Notes under the pieces: model-generated
What the model saw: the letters and a program-made list of their open reading frames with translations, nothing else
What the model was told of the DNA's origin: nothing
Database searches by the model: none
Translations under genes and position numbers: made by a program
DNA from: Rickettsia helvetica
GTDB lineage: Bacteria > Pseudomonadota > Alphaproteobacteria > Rickettsiales > Rickettsiaceae
Length of the DNA stretch: 64,000 bases
Assembly (NCBI RefSeq): GCF_963970025.1
Contig: NZ_OZ018776.1
Coordinates: 1,308,667 to 1,372,666, forward strand
Direction: 5' to 3'
Shown: piece by piece, positions 16,748-26,276 of the stretch
How positions within the stretch are numbered: position 1 is the first letter of the stretch
Layout of the letters: the number at the start of each line of letters is the position of its first letter

Positions 16748-17777
16748 GATCTATAAGCCATTTGTTACGATGTAATCCCCCGCCATATCCCCCAAGTTCA
16801 CCATTGCTATTAATAATACGATGACAAGGAATAATTATTGCTAACTGATTCATACCGTTAGCATTTGCAATAGCTCTATAAGAAGTAGGTTTGCCTAAAG
16901 CTTTAACCTGATTTAAATAACTTCGTGTTTCACCGTAAGGTATATTAATTAATTCCTGCCAAGCCATTTTTTGAAATGGGCTTCCTAAAAGATGTATAGG
17001 CGTATTAAATTTTTGTAAAGTACCGTTAAAGTATAATTTAAGCTCCTCTTCAATCATTAAAATCGGTTCAGTACTTCCAGGAATAATAGCAGATTCCATC
17101 TTAATCCTTAGCCTTTCAATTTCCCGCTCTAGACCTTTTCTATCAATAAATTCTAATAAGTAAAGTAATTTTTCATCGCTAATTACAATCATAGCATCAA
17201 GAGGCGTATCTAACCAAGCTGCTTTTAAAATATTTAAATGCCGATTAAATTTTGTTGGCGATCCTCCCATTATTTTAGAAAAAGCATCTCGAAAACCGCT
17301 ACTTGACTCATAATCCATATCAATTTGTGTATTAATTACCGATTCACCCATGCGAATTTGCTTCATCGAAATACCCATACACCTTGCTCTTACATATTCT
17401 ACAAACGTCATACCGAAACGTTTTTTTAATTGACGACGTGCTGTAGAAGCATCTACTGATAGCTCATCAAAATCACTATCTTTCCATCGTTTAGCAGAAT
17501 TAAGCTCAATAGCATTAACAAGAGTACGAACTAAATCCGAAACTTCGCAAGGATGAGAAAGAGGCTTGCAACGCTGACAAGGTCTATATGAAGCATGCAA
17601 AGCTTCCTTAGCAGTTTTATAAAATTCACAATTTTCAAATTTAGGTTTCCGTGCAGGACAAGTCGGTCTACAAAATACTCCTATTGTTTTAACCGCTACA
17701 AAAAAGATATTTTCATATCTGTCATCTTTATTAATTAATGCCTGATAATATTCTTGTCTTTGATGCTCATTAAACAT
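16722..17777 (-). CDS. ada: Ada: methylation sensor, regulator and O6-methylguanine methyltransferase
   Basis: 351 aa with the three Ada parts in order. First, the zinc/methyl-phosphotriester domain with Cys36, Cys40, Cys67 and Cys70 (CRPTC ... CQRC). Second, an AraC-type helix-turn-helix (about 90-180: DASTARRQLKKRFGMTFVEY, then SGFRDAFSKIMG). Third, the suicide methyltransferase domain with PCHR (317-320, acceptor Cys318) and GGYGGG. Methylation of the N-terminal cysteine turns Ada into an activator of repair genes. It is followed in overlap by the alkD-like gene and preceded by a duplicate methyltransferase. Confidence 0.95.
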   Translation of the reverse strand: MFNEHQRQEYYQALINKDDRYENIFFVAVKTIGVFCRPTCPARKPKFENCEFYKTAKEALHASYRPCQRCKPLSHPCEVSDLVRTLVNAIELNSAKRWKDSDFDELSVDASTARRQLKKRFGMTFVEYVRARCMGISMKQIRMGESVINTQIDMDYESSSGFRDAFSKIMGGSPTKFNRHLNILKAAWLDTPLDAMIVISDEKLLYLLEFIDRKGLEREIERLRIKMESAIIPGSTEPILMIEEELKLYFNGTLQKFNTPIHLLGSPFQKMAWQELINIPYGETRSYLNQVKALGKPTSYRAIANANGMNQLAIIIPCHRIINSNGELGGYGGGLHRNKWLIDHERKFTTN

Positions 17778-17866
17778 ATTAATTTATCCTATAATATAAA
17801 TTTATAATTATATTATAGGAACTTTTTAAAACCCCTGTAACCGAAATTCAGGCATTGGTTTTTTAT

Positions 17867-18373
17867 TTAATAATTCTGTCTCTCATGATCAATAAGCCAT
17901 TTTTTACGATCTAGCCCTGAACCGTAACCGCCAAGCTCACCGTTATTATTGATGATGCGGTGACACGGAATAATTATAGCAAATTTATTTGCTCCGTTAG
18001 CATTTGCAACAGCTCTATAAGATCTTTCCATACCTATTAATTTAGCTTGAGTAAAGTAACTTCTTGTTTCACCGTAAGGTACATTCATTAGCTCTTGCCA
18101 TACTAATTTTTGAAATGGGCTTCCTAAAAGATGTATAGGCGTATTAAATTTTTGCAAAGTACCGCTAAAGTAAGATTTAAGCTCCTCTTCAATTGATAGA
18201 ATCGGTCTAGTGCGATCTTCAGTAATAGCCGATTTTGTGTTAATCTTAAGTCTTTTCATTTTATGCTCTAATCCTTTACTGTCAGCAAAATCGAGCAAAT
18301 AAAGCCTCTCTTCATCACTAATTGCCAGCATAGAACCAAGAGGCGTATCAAGCCAAGCGGATTTTAAACTCAT
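17867..18373 (-). CDS. ogt: Methylated-DNA-protein cysteine methyltransferase (duplicate of Ada C-domain)
   Basis: 168 aa, methyltransferase part only: substrate loop region, PCHR (136-139, Cys137) and GGYGSG. It is very close to residues 185-351 of Ada, including identical HLLGSPFQK and PYGETRSY runs, so it looks like a tandem duplication of the Ada C-terminal half. It repairs O6-methylguanine by transferring the methyl group to Cys137. It lies 90 bp upstream of ada on the same strand and may be co-transcribed. The symbol follows function, not strict orthology. Confidence 0.85.
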   Translation of the reverse strand: MSLKSAWLDTPLGSMLAISDEERLYLLDFADSKGLEHKMKRLKINTKSAITEDRTRPILSIEEELKSYFSGTLQKFNTPIHLLGSPFQKLVWQELMNVPYGETRSYFTQAKLIGMERSYRAVANANGANKFAIIIPCHRIINNNGELGGYGSGLDRKKWLIDHERQNY

Positions 18374-18488
18374 TTTTTACCATAAATATAGTTTCTTAAT
18401 ATTATAGTATTTAATTACAATTCAGCTATTGATTTTTTTATTTAACAATCTTAATATTTCTTTAACCAACAATTTATAGGTTATAATT

Positions 18489-19089
18489 ATGAAAAAAGCA
18501 CATGTTTTTAAATATTCTCAGGTAATTAAAACGGATAGAATGGCAACTATAGCTCAAGTTAGCAAACACTCTTCTATAGATCCATAAAATGTTGGAACTA
18601 TAGCTATAAATGAAGAAAAAGACGGTGGGGTAATAGATCAGTATAAAACTGGTAAAATCACTACCGAAGAATTTCATACAGAAATGAATGAATTGAAAAA
18701 GCAGGCGGCACTCCTATTATAAATCTTGAAACATTTGATAAATGCTGGAGTGCTATGTGCAAAGTAGAACATGAAAAGCTAACAGAGCTATATAATTACA
18801 ACAAACACATAAATTTCATATCTATATTGTAGGCGGTACAAACGAATTACAGCATAATTATATTCAGCAAGAAATACAAAAAGCTCTGATTAAACCTAAT
18901 ATTTCTTATACACTTTCATATGAACTCGGTACATTAGATAAGAAAAAATTAGAACATCATTATACAGAAAATGTTTTAAAAGCACAAAATTATGAGCCGA
19001 TATGGCACACTGATAATCAACATGAATATGAACAAAACGCTTTAGAAATATTAGGAAAATATTACGATAATTCGTCTATAGGCGAATAA
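18489..19089 (+). pseudogene. Multiply broken protein with weak HAD-phosphatase look
   Basis: Starts MKKAHVFKYSQVIKTDRMAT, reaches a stop (SSIDP*), resumes NVGTIAINEEKDGGVIDQYK and KTGKITTEEFHTEMNELKK, shifts frame (INLETFDKCWSAM), then runs IYIVGGTNELQHNYIQQEIQ to SSIGE and a stop at 19089. The order GKITTEEF / FDKCWSAM / IYIVGGTNELQ resembles the cap and motif II region of HAD-IA phosphatases, but the first catalytic Asp motif is not clear. At least one stop and one or two frameshifts. Function lost. Confidence 0.5.
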
Positions 19090-19128
19090 TTATTAAAATT
19101 TTTGGATTTTATACTAACGTATAGTTGT

Positions 19129-19194
19129 GGTGGAGGCTAGTGTATGATTTGCTATCCGCCCTATCTAAACGACTATACTTTTTTTATGCAGCAA
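19129..19194 (+). terminator. Two-part hairpin followed by a T run
   Basis: Outer stem GTATAGTTGT with ACGACTATAC, inner stem GGTGGA with TCCGCC, then T7. The shape fits an intrinsic terminator or the end of a small RNA. It lies 40 bp past the pseudogene at 18489-19089. No tRNA fold fits. The rest up to 19274 shows nothing recognisable. Confidence 0.4.
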
Positions 19195-19274
19195 GATTCA
19201 CAAGCAGCATAAAAATTTAAAGGGTGGGGACAAGTTATCCCAGCTTTTCATTATATTATGGCACTATAACTTAA

Positions 19275-19685
19275 TTAAGTTATTACTTTATTATTTACTA
19301 TTCTATAAAATTTTGCGGCACTTATCATTTTAACAAAATTATTTATATTATCTTTACCTAAAAAAGATTCTTTTAAAAATAAAGCTAATTTCTCTGCTAA
19401 AATATTATTATATGAGATTTTTTCTTATATAAATTTTTTTACCTCTTCATGGGAATTGGTCAATGTATGATTAATAGCGTCATTGGACATTTTGTTAATA
19501 AGCAATTTACAAACTTTTTCTAAGCCTTTATCAACAGCCCAAGTTAAAGCTGTATTATCAATATAAACTTTGCTTAACTCTAGCATATCCATTTTAGCAA
19601 TTAATTTCTGTGCTTCAGCTTCATTTTTTACGTATATTGCTTTTATTAACTCTTCATTTGAGGGTTGCAACCATTTTTTAAACAT
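19275..19685 (-). pseudogene. Ankyrin-type protein with a premature stop
   Basis: First part, 86 aa (19685-19425): MFKKWLQPSNEELIKAIYVK, then NTALTWAVDKGLEKVCKLLI, a degenerate ankyrin unit, stopping at VKKFI. The same frame goes on after the TAA for about 50 codons (EKISYNNILAEKLALFLKES to NNKVIT) and ends at 19275. It reads as a short ankyrin protein cut by one nonsense change; the 86-aa piece might still be made. Confidence 0.5.
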
Positions 19686-19938
19686 ACTAATATCTTTATT
19701 AAATTCTATAAATTTTAATATTTTGTTAAAAATGAGCTATAGACAGAATCATAATAAGTAGTTTTAAGAATGCAATAGAAATTTAATTAGAAGTATAAAT
19801 AAATGAATTGAGATTGATTTAAAGAAGAATCACTAGAAAGATTCAACATTATCTAACTTTTTTTGGACAGCAAAAAGTCCTTAGTTTATAATGTGTTCGC
19901 TGTTTGAGATATTTATAAATTGGAATAGAAATAAAGAA

Positions 19939-20013
19939 TGGTGGAGATGAAGGGAATCGAACCCTTGACCCTCTGCGTGCAAAGCAGATGCTCTACCCCT
20001 GAGCTACATCCCC
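19939..20013 (-). tRNA. tRNA-Ala (anticodon TGC)
   Basis: The minus strand gives a full cloverleaf: acceptor GGGGATG with CATCTCC, D-arm AGCTCAGGGGTAGAGC, anticodon stem CTGCT/CGCAG with loop carrying TGC, T-arm AAGGGTTCGATTCCCTT, and an encoded CCA at 19941-19939. The G and C content is far higher than in the flanks. Confidence 0.97.
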
Positions 20014-20045
20014 GATTGTGTAGAAGATATATTGTTTATAAGTAA

Positions 20046-20261
20046 TTAAGATAAACTTTTAACTAGTCCCCAAGGTAATGGCTGACCATTGCTCCCTACG
20101 ACTAAATCTCCGGAAGATTCATACTCAGCAGCTAGAAAAGAATTTTGAGCAGCAATAAGCTTTACCGGTTTGATTTTCTGACCGTTATGACAATATTCTT
20201 TAGCCTGTTCCCTAGAGGTCGGGTTATTTTTGGAAGCTGTTTTTGCTTTAGCTTTAGACAT
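20046..20261 (-). CDS. Small conserved hypothetical protein, 71 aa
   Basis: Starts MSKAKAKTASKNNPTSREQA and contains YCHNGQKIKPVKLIAAQNSF and GQPLPWGLVKSL. Lys-rich N-terminus, soluble, one Cys-His pair, no membrane segment. The compact, non-repetitive C-terminal half suggests a folded, conserved protein. It lies directly downstream of the tRNA-Ala gene on the other side of a 30-bp gap. Family and role unknown to me. Confidence 0.55.
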   Translation of the reverse strand: MSKAKAKTASKNNPTSREQAKEYCHNGQKIKPVKLIAAQNSFLAAEYESSGDLVVGSNGQPLPWGLVKSLS

Positions 20262-20398
20262 ATACTATTAACTTTTTCTTAAACTTGTGAAGAATATAAA
20301 ACTTTTTCCTAAACTTGTCAATAACCACCATGTCGATAAATAGACATTGCCTAGAAAAAAGTGGTTTTGTTTTACACAAATTTTAAAAAATCCCTTAT

Positions 20399-20540
20399 TG
20401 TCATTCCTGCTTTCGCAGGAATCCAGTAAAACATAGAAAAAATTTATTTTTCTATGTTTATTTTATCAAATATACCTTAATATCAAGGTTATTTTCTGGA
20501 TTCCCGCCTCCACGGGAAGGCATTGTTGCGTGGATATCCA
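20399..20540. repeat. Family B-type palindromic repeat
   Basis: TGTCATTCCTGCTTTCGCAG, CATAGAAAAAATTTATTTTTC, then TTTCTGGATTCCCGCCTCCA and GTTGCGTGGAT. Same subtype as the copies at 42354 and 58119 (shared TATTTTTnTATGTTTATT core). A tail piece recurs at 20672-20704. Confidence 0.8.
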
Positions 20541-20542
20541 AC

Positions 20543-20662
20543 CGTCATTGCGAGGAGCGACGCGACGCGGCAATCCAGAAAAATAATTAAAAAAATTCTG
20601 ATTTACAGAATTTTTTTACTGGATTGCTTCGTCGAAACTTGCAGTTTCTTCTCGCAATGACG
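20543..20662. repeat. Family A palindromic repeat, copy 6
   Basis: CGTCATTGCGAGGAGCGACG ... CTCGCAATGACGG with central AAATTCTGATTTACAGAATTT hairpin. It directly abuts the B-type copy before it. Confidence 0.9.
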
Positions 20663-20775
20663 GAAAAATCGATCCACGCAATAATGCCCCGCGGGAATGA
20701 CATCCTGAACGTTCGTACACTATTAGAGTCAAGCTACAGAGTGACAGTAAAAAAACTGAAGCTTAATAACAATCA

Positions 20776-21285
20776 TTATTCTTCTGGTATTATTGTACTT
20801 GCACCGGCTAACACTATTTTAAATTCTGCTATTTCTGATACTGTTTTTCCATCATATATACTGAACCCTACTCCTTTAAATGCTACTTTTGCATTGATAT
20901 CGGCACCATATTAATAATAGCTTATATATTTCATCATCTTGAATATTTTTCGAAGTATATCGAACGTTTTTAGCAACCGCATGTAAAGGCGTTTCTCCGG
21001 ATTTTCTTTGATCAACTGTAAGCTCCTTTCTCAAGTAATAGTTCTGCTACATTCAAGTGCTTACCGCTTCATATAAAGGTGATCCTAACCAAGCTCCTTC
21101 GTTACCGTTTACTGCAGCTCCTTTTTGCTATTAGATATTCTGCTACTTTATAATGTCCATAACGTGCAGCTAAATTTAAAGGAGTGTCCTTAAAAATATT
21201 ACTACACATATTAACATTTGCTTTTTTTTCTTCAACTAACCATGTAGCAACTTTTAGTGCATTATTTGAAGATGTTGAAAATAAT
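20776..21285 (-). pseudogene. Ankyrin-repeat pseudogene
   Basis: Minus strand: FSTSSNNALKVATWLVEEKK, DTPLNLAARYGHYKVAEYLI (clear ankyrin unit), then frameshifts through WLGSPLYEAV and KRLYMRLLKT, and a final part GADINAKVAFKGVGFSIYDG ending STIIPEE at 20776. At least three frame changes. The 5' end is replaced by a family-B repeat at 21286. It was probably a four- to five-repeat ankyrin protein. Confidence 0.7.
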
Positions 21286-21369
21286 TGGATCCCGCGATCA
21301 AGTCGCAGGATGACAATTAGGAAACTGGTGGTCCACGCAACAACACTTCGTTTTTAGCTAGGAATGACA
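21286..21369. repeat. Family B repeat fragment
   Basis: TTGGATCCCGCGATCAAGTC, CAGGATGACA, then GGTCCACGCAACAACAC and AGGAATGACAC. It truncates the ankyrin pseudogene. Confidence 0.8.
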
Positions 21370-21377
21370 CTAAAGCC

Positions 21378-22253
21378 CTATTGATTAATTCTTGCCGTGC
21401 AGATTCTTTCGGTGATTTCTTTTAACTTTTCTACTCTATCAATTAAATATAAAAGCTGTTCTTTAGTAATTTTATAGTTTTTATCATATCTTGCATCAAT
21501 ATAAGCTTTTTCAAGTAATTCAAAACATTCTTTTTGTTCAGCAGTTGTCTTAGGAAATACTTCCTATAATTCATTATCATAATTTCCTGCCATACTACCT
21601 AATTTTTGTAAATTATGTAATTTTGGTTTATAATTAGAAAAAACTAACAAAATAGTACTGTAAAAACTTTCCGTAGCTTGATGAAGATAAAAAGCACTAT
21701 GTCTAAGGCTTTCTCTTTCTAAATTACTTTTGGAATCTATAAGAAATCCTGTCCCAAAATTAAACCATTCTTCATAGTAATCTTTAGCAATTTCTTTCAT
21801 CTCACTCCAAGGTAAATCTTTAGCCTCGCTAAGTGTAAACTCACCGCTATCATATAAAAGAATACCTTCTTTTTTGATATCAGTATAAAAATAACGCCCT
21901 ATCTCTAACTACCTATTTACTTCATCAATTGACTCTAGAATTATAGATATTAATGAATCATACGGGATAATTTGCTTAGGGTTTATTACTCCCGTTTTCT
22001 CTAACCTCTTATATATCTTATCTTCTAACCTGAAAGCAGTATGTCCTTTATATTTACCTTTCTTCAAAATTATCAAAATATCAGTATCGCTATGATAACC
22101 GTTAGGTAGATCACGTACCCAATCACCTCTAGCAAAAGAGCCGTACAAGATAATCATAGCAATTTTATCTTGTGCAATATCTAAAATCTGCTGCCCTATA
22201 AAGTTAAGCCTAGCTTGGATTTTTAGAGAACGTTCGGGTAAAGTGGTTTTCAT
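21378..22253 (-). pseudogene. Nucleotidyltransferase-HEPN fusion with two amber stops
   Basis: A single 292-codon frame with no indels. N-terminal MNT nucleotidyltransferase (about residues 1-114) has GSFARG ... SDTDILI, the GSx10DxD signature. After TAG at codon 115 comes a HEPN domain (KEIAKDYYEEWFNFGTGFLI, HSAFYLHQATESFYSTILLV). A second TAG follows YDNEL, and the frame ends ICTARINQ. Both stops are TAG where CAG (Gln) or a similar codon would fit. MNT-HEPN is a known toxin-antitoxin pairing, here in one polypeptide. The start ATG touches the secA stop. The pieces 1-114 and 152-229 could be made separately. Confidence 0.75.
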
Positions 22254-24974
22254 CTATTCATTTGCACCATGACAATATTTATATTTCTTACCTGAACCGC
22301 ACGGGCATAGCTCATTACGGGATACCCTACCCCAGCTGGTAGGGTCTTCAGGATTCCTAGCTTTAGGATCAATGCGTGATACCACAGGTTTAAGATCGGT
22401 CTTAATGCTACTTCCTGCATTATATTTACTAAATGCCGGATCTTCTCGACTTTCCCGCATATTTTTCTGAAGTTTTTTATGCTCAAGCGAAACATCTTCT
22501 TTTTGAACATGTTTTAAGTCGATATGGAAGTGATATACGGTTTGAATAAATAATTCTTTTAAATTGTTGAGCATTTGCTCAAATAAATTAAATGCTTCTC
22601 TTTTATACTCGCTAAGAGGGTCTTTTTGTGCATAAACTCGAAGAGATATGCCTTGTCTTAAGTGATCTAAGCTATATAAATGATCTTTCCAAACTTGATC
22701 AAGAGTAGTTAGTAAAATATATTTCACGGCATTATGCATTAACTCACTACTATAGGCTTCTTCTTTTGATTTATATATATCATGAGCCATTTGTATAACG
22801 ATTTTCGTAATTTCTTCTTCCGTTACATCATTTTTACTTACTAAATTATGATCAAATTTTATAGAAAAAATACGATGTAATTCTACGCTTAAATTCTCTA
22901 TATCCCAATCTTCTCTATAAGATCCTGCCGGCATAAAAGTTAATACTATCTTTTTGGCGAGTTCCTCAGTAGTACTATTTAAGAAACCGTGACTATCTTT
23001 AGATTTAATAATTTCAGTACGTTGCTCGTATATTATCTTACGTTGGTCATTCATTACATCATCAAAACGTAATAAATTTTTACGCATCTCATAGTTATGT
23101 CCTTCCACTTTTTGCTGAGCTTTCTCAAGTGAACGACTAATCATCGGATGGTGGATAGCCTCTCCATCTTTCAATCCAAGTGTTCTAAGGACTCCTGATA
23201 TACGATCTGATGCAAAAATACGCATTAAATCATCATCAAGCGATAGGAAAAATTTAGTCTTACCAGGATCACCTTGTCTACCTGATCTTCCTCTTAGCTG
23301 ATTATCTATCCTACGGCTTTCATGCCTTTCCGTACCTACCACAAATAACCCGCCTACTTCAATAACCTGCTTCTTTTCTTCGGCAATTTGAGCTTTTATT
23401 TCAGCTATTTTAGCTTCATAATTATGATCTTTATCTAGCTGTTCTATTAACATTTCAGGATTACCGCCAAGCATAATATCAGTACCGCGTCCTGCCATGT
23501 TAGTTGCAATCGTTACTGCCTTAAACCTACCTGCTTGAGCAATAATAAAAGCTTCCTGCTCATGGAACTTAGCATTTAATACTTTATGAGGGATTTTTTC
23601 TTTATTTAAAACGCTTGAAAGTTCTTCTGACTTTTCTATGCTTATCGTACCGATAAGTATAGGCTGACCACGATCGTAACAATCTTTAATCAGTTTTAAG
23701 ATAGCATCATATTTTTCTTTTTTACTACCGTAAATCTCGTCATCAAGATCAAGCCTTGTTACTTTATTATGGGTTGGAACTGCGACCACATCGAGATTAT
23801 ATATGTCTTTTAGTTCTGATGCTTCAGTCATAGCCGTACCGGTCATACCCGATAATTTAGGATAATTACGGAAATAATTTTGAAAAGTAATAGATGCTAA
23901 AGTTTGGTTTTCATTTTGAATTTTTACATTTTCTTTTGCTTCTAATGCTTGATGTAACCCTTCCGAATATCTACGTCCCTCCATTACACGACCGGTAAAT
24001 TCATCTATAATCATTACTTTACCTTCACGCACCAAATAATCTACATCAACAGTAAACATATTATGAGCTCTTAATGCTTGGTTAACATAATGTACTAAAG
24101 TTAAATTCTCAAAATCATATAAACCGGTATCAGGTTTTATAATACTCTCTTTACTTAAAAGCGATTCTATATGCGTAATGCCTGATTCCGTTAAATTGAT
24201 AGTTTTTAATTTTTCGTCTTTTTCAAAATCACTTGCATTAAGCAGACGTACAATTTTATCAATTTTACCGTATAATTCTGAATTATCATTAACCGGACCT
24301 GAGATAACTAACGGCGTTCTAGCTTCATCTATCAAGATCGAATCAACCTCATCGATGATAGCAAAATTAAAAGGACGAAGTACTCGCTCTTGCATGCTAT
24401 ACTTCATATTATCCCTTAAATAGTCAAAACCGAGTTCATTATTTATTGCATGGGTAATATCGGCATTATAGGCGGCTCGTTTTGCTTCATCAGGCATACC
24501 AGCAACAATACATCCAACCGATAAGCCTAAAAAGTTATAAATTTTACCCATTGAGGCAGAATCACGACTTGCCAAATAATCATTTACGGTTACAACATGC
24601 ACTCCTTTTCCGGTCAAAGCATTTAAGTAAGCAGGAAGCGTTGCAACTAAGGTCTTACCCTCACCGGTACGCATTTCGGTAATCATGCCTCGATGTAATA
24701 TAAGACCACCTATAAGCTGAACGTCAAAATGACGCATACCGCAAACTCTTCTAGCTGCTTCCCTAACTACTGCAAACGCCTCATATACTATATCGTCTAA
24801 AGTAGCTCCATTTTTAAGCTTTTCTTTAAACTCTACAGTTTTATTCTTCAACTCCTCGTCTGATAATTTTTGTATAGCAGGCTCAAGCGAGTTAATTTTT
24901 GTAATTTCGGAAAATAGTTTTTTTACAGTACGATCATTTGCAGTACCGAAAAGTTTTTTTAAAATAGAAAACAT
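22254..24974 (-). CDS. secA: Preprotein translocase ATPase SecA
   Basis: 906 aa, typical for SecA, the motor that drives proteins through SecYEG. Walker A is MRTGEGKTLVATLPAY (about 102-117), the DEAD-like box is IIDEVDSILIDEARTP, and NMAGRGTDIMLGGNPE and QLRGRSGRQGDPG mark the second motor domain. The C-terminal SEC-C zinc motif NELCPCGSGKKYKYCHG is intact, so SecB or ribosome contact is preserved. The gene stands alone upstream of the MNT-HEPN pseudogene and is divergent from the parvulin gene. Confidence 0.97.
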   Translation of the reverse strand: MFSILKKLFGTANDRTVKKLFSEITKINSLEPAIQKLSDEELKNKTVEFKEKLKNGATLDDIVYEAFAVVREAARRVCGMRHFDVQLIGGLILHRGMITEMRTGEGKTLVATLPAYLNALTGKGVHVVTVNDYLASRDSASMGKIYNFLGLSVGCIVAGMPDEAKRAAYNADITHAINNELGFDYLRDNMKYSMQERVLRPFNFAIIDEVDSILIDEARTPLVISGPVNDNSELYGKIDKIVRLLNASDFEKDEKLKTINLTESGITHIESLLSKESIIKPDTGLYDFENLTLVHYVNQALRAHNMFTVDVDYLVREGKVMIIDEFTGRVMEGRRYSEGLHQALEAKENVKIQNENQTLASITFQNYFRNYPKLSGMTGTAMTEASELKDIYNLDVVAVPTHNKVTRLDLDDEIYGSKKEKYDAILKLIKDCYDRGQPILIGTISIEKSEELSSVLNKEKIPHKVLNAKFHEQEAFIIAQAGRFKAVTIATNMAGRGTDIMLGGNPEMLIEQLDKDHNYEAKIAEIKAQIAEEKKQVIEVGGLFVVGTERHESRRIDNQLRGRSGRQGDPGKTKFFLSLDDDLMRIFASDRISGVLRTLGLKDGEAIHHPMISRSLEKAQQKVEGHNYEMRKNLLRFDDVMNDQRKIIYEQRTEIIKSKDSHGFLNSTTEELAKKIVLTFMPAGSYREDWDIENLSVELHRIFSIKFDHNLVSKNDVTEEEITKIVIQMAHDIYKSKEEAYSSELMHNAVKYILLTTLDQVWKDHLYSLDHLRQGISLRVYAQKDPLSEYKREAFNLFEQMLNNLKELFIQTVYHFHIDLKHVQKEDVSLEHKKLQKNMRESREDPAFSKYNAGSSIKTDLKPVVSRIDPKARNPEDPTSWGRVSRNELCPCGSGKKYKYCHGANE

Positions 24975-25145
24975 TAAAGTCCTTATGACATTTTTAGTAT
25001 TTTAGTACTTAAATATAGGTATATTTTATAAAATTATCAAATGTTATAATTTTATTTAAATGAATAATTTTTTATTGAAAGGCATTTTTTTACTACAAAA
25101 TATTTGTAAATTATTATTAATAAATAAAATATTTTCAAATAGCTG

Positions 25146-25174
25146 TTGACGGTTATATATTATTTTTATAAAAT
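25146..25174 (+). promoter_or_regulatory. Sigma-70 promoter of the parvulin gene
   Basis: TTGACG (25146-25151), 17-bp spacer, TAAAAT (25169-25174), 34 bp before the start codon at 25209. No strong Shine-Dalgarno is seen. Confidence 0.6.
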
Positions 25175-25208
25175 TTAAGCTTATGTTTAACACAATTACG
25201 AGTCATAA

Positions 25209-26057
25209 ATGAAAAAATTATCTGTTATACTTTTATCAGTTAGCATGCTTTCCGGTATTGCTTTTGCCGATAAAGACAAGGTAGTTGCTACCTATAAAGG
25301 CGGTAAAGTAAAAGAATCGCAAATTATGAAAGAATTTAAGCCGCAGCTTAATCTTCAATCAGGTGAAACAATCAAAAATTTTGATGATTTTCCGCTGCAA
25401 GATCAGGAAAAATTAATAAAAATTTATGTTAATAATCTTTTGTTAAAAGAAGAAGTTGTTAAATCAAACATTACTTCATCTAAAGAATTCCAAGAAAAAC
25501 TTGAAAATGCAAAAAATCAATTAGCTCAACAAGAATTGCTAGCAAATTACATAAAATCTAACATTACAGATAAGATGTTTGATGACGAATATAATAAATA
25601 TGTCGGTAATCTTAAAGGTAAAGAGCAAATAAAAGTTGCTCATATTTTAGTTAAATCCCAAAAAGAAGCTAATGATATAAAGACCAAATTAAGCAAAGGC
25701 GGAAACTTTACTAAGCTTGCAGAAGAGTTATCTCTTGATAAAGCTTCAGCTTCAAACGGCGGCGTTATCGGTTACATTCTACTAAATCAACCTGGGCAGT
25801 TAGTACCGGAATTTGAAAAGAAAGCTTTTACTTTAAAAGTAAATGAAGTTTCAACTCCTGTAAAAACCGATTTCGGTTGGCATATTATCAAAGTGCTTGA
25901 GAAAAAACCTGTGCCTATTCCAACAAAAGAAGAAGCAAAAGTAACTATTGATAATATATTAGCTGCAGAAATACTAAAGAAATATATTTCTGATTTAGAA
26001 GCTAAAGCTGATTTAAAAATCATGCTACCTAAAGCAGATAGCAAAGCTGGATCGTAA
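25209..26057 (+). CDS. plp: Parvulin-like peptidyl-prolyl cis-trans isomerase
   Basis: 282 aa with a signal peptide (MKKLSVILLSVSMLSGIAFA, cut after residue 20) and a SurA/PrsA-like plan: N-terminal chaperone helices, a rotamase domain (about 143-235: IKVAHILVKSQKEANDIKTK, GGVIGYILLNQPGQLVPEFE, TDFGWHIIKVLEKK) and a short helical tail. It acts in the periplasm on outer-membrane protein folding. Own promoter; divergent from secA. Rickettsial homologues are usually named plp; the symbol is from memory. Confidence 0.9.
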   Translation: MKKLSVILLSVSMLSGIAFADKDKVVATYKGGKVKESQIMKEFKPQLNLQSGETIKNFDDFPLQDQEKLIKIYVNNLLLKEEVVKSNITSSKEFQEKLENAKNQLAQQELLANYIKSNITDKMFDDEYNKYVGNLKGKEQIKVAHILVKSQKEANDIKTKLSKGGNFTKLAEELSLDKASASNGGVIGYILLNQPGQLVPEFEKKAFTLKVNEVSTPVKTDFGWHIIKVLEKKPVPIPTKEEAKVTIDNILAAEILKKYISDLEAKADLKIMLPKADSKAGS

Positions 26058-26086
26058 TTTATTTAATATTATTCACCTTTAATATC

Positions 26087-26276
26087 ATTCCCGCGAAAGC
26101 GGGAATCTAGGTTTTTTGTTGTCATCCCGCGACTTGATCACGGGATTCAGTTTAAAATACTAATAATTATCAGTATTTTAAGTTGTTTTCTGGATACCGT
26201 GGTCAAGCCACGGTATGGCACCGAACGGGTTTTTCGAGCCATGCAGCAATGCTTCCCCACCTACACGGGAATGATA
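26087..26276. repeat. Family B palindromic repeat (supplies acpS C-terminus)
   Basis: CATTCCCGCGAAAGCGGGAA, GTCATCCCGCGACTTGATCA, AAATACTAATAATTATCAGT, GGTCAAGCCACGGTATGGCA, and a tail CACGGGAATGATATTAT. The last bases encode the end of acpS on the other strand. Confidence 0.85.

Noticed and set aside
19129..19194. tRNA or tmRNA at the nested hairpin
   Set aside because: The ends pair, but the distance is too short, there is no T-arm motif and no CCA.
20624..20914. 96-aa plus-strand ORF
   Set aside because: Half is repeat DNA and half is antisense to the ankyrin pseudogene.
22250..22510. 86-aa ORF near the secA 3' end
   Set aside because: Out-of-frame shadow inside the secA coding region.
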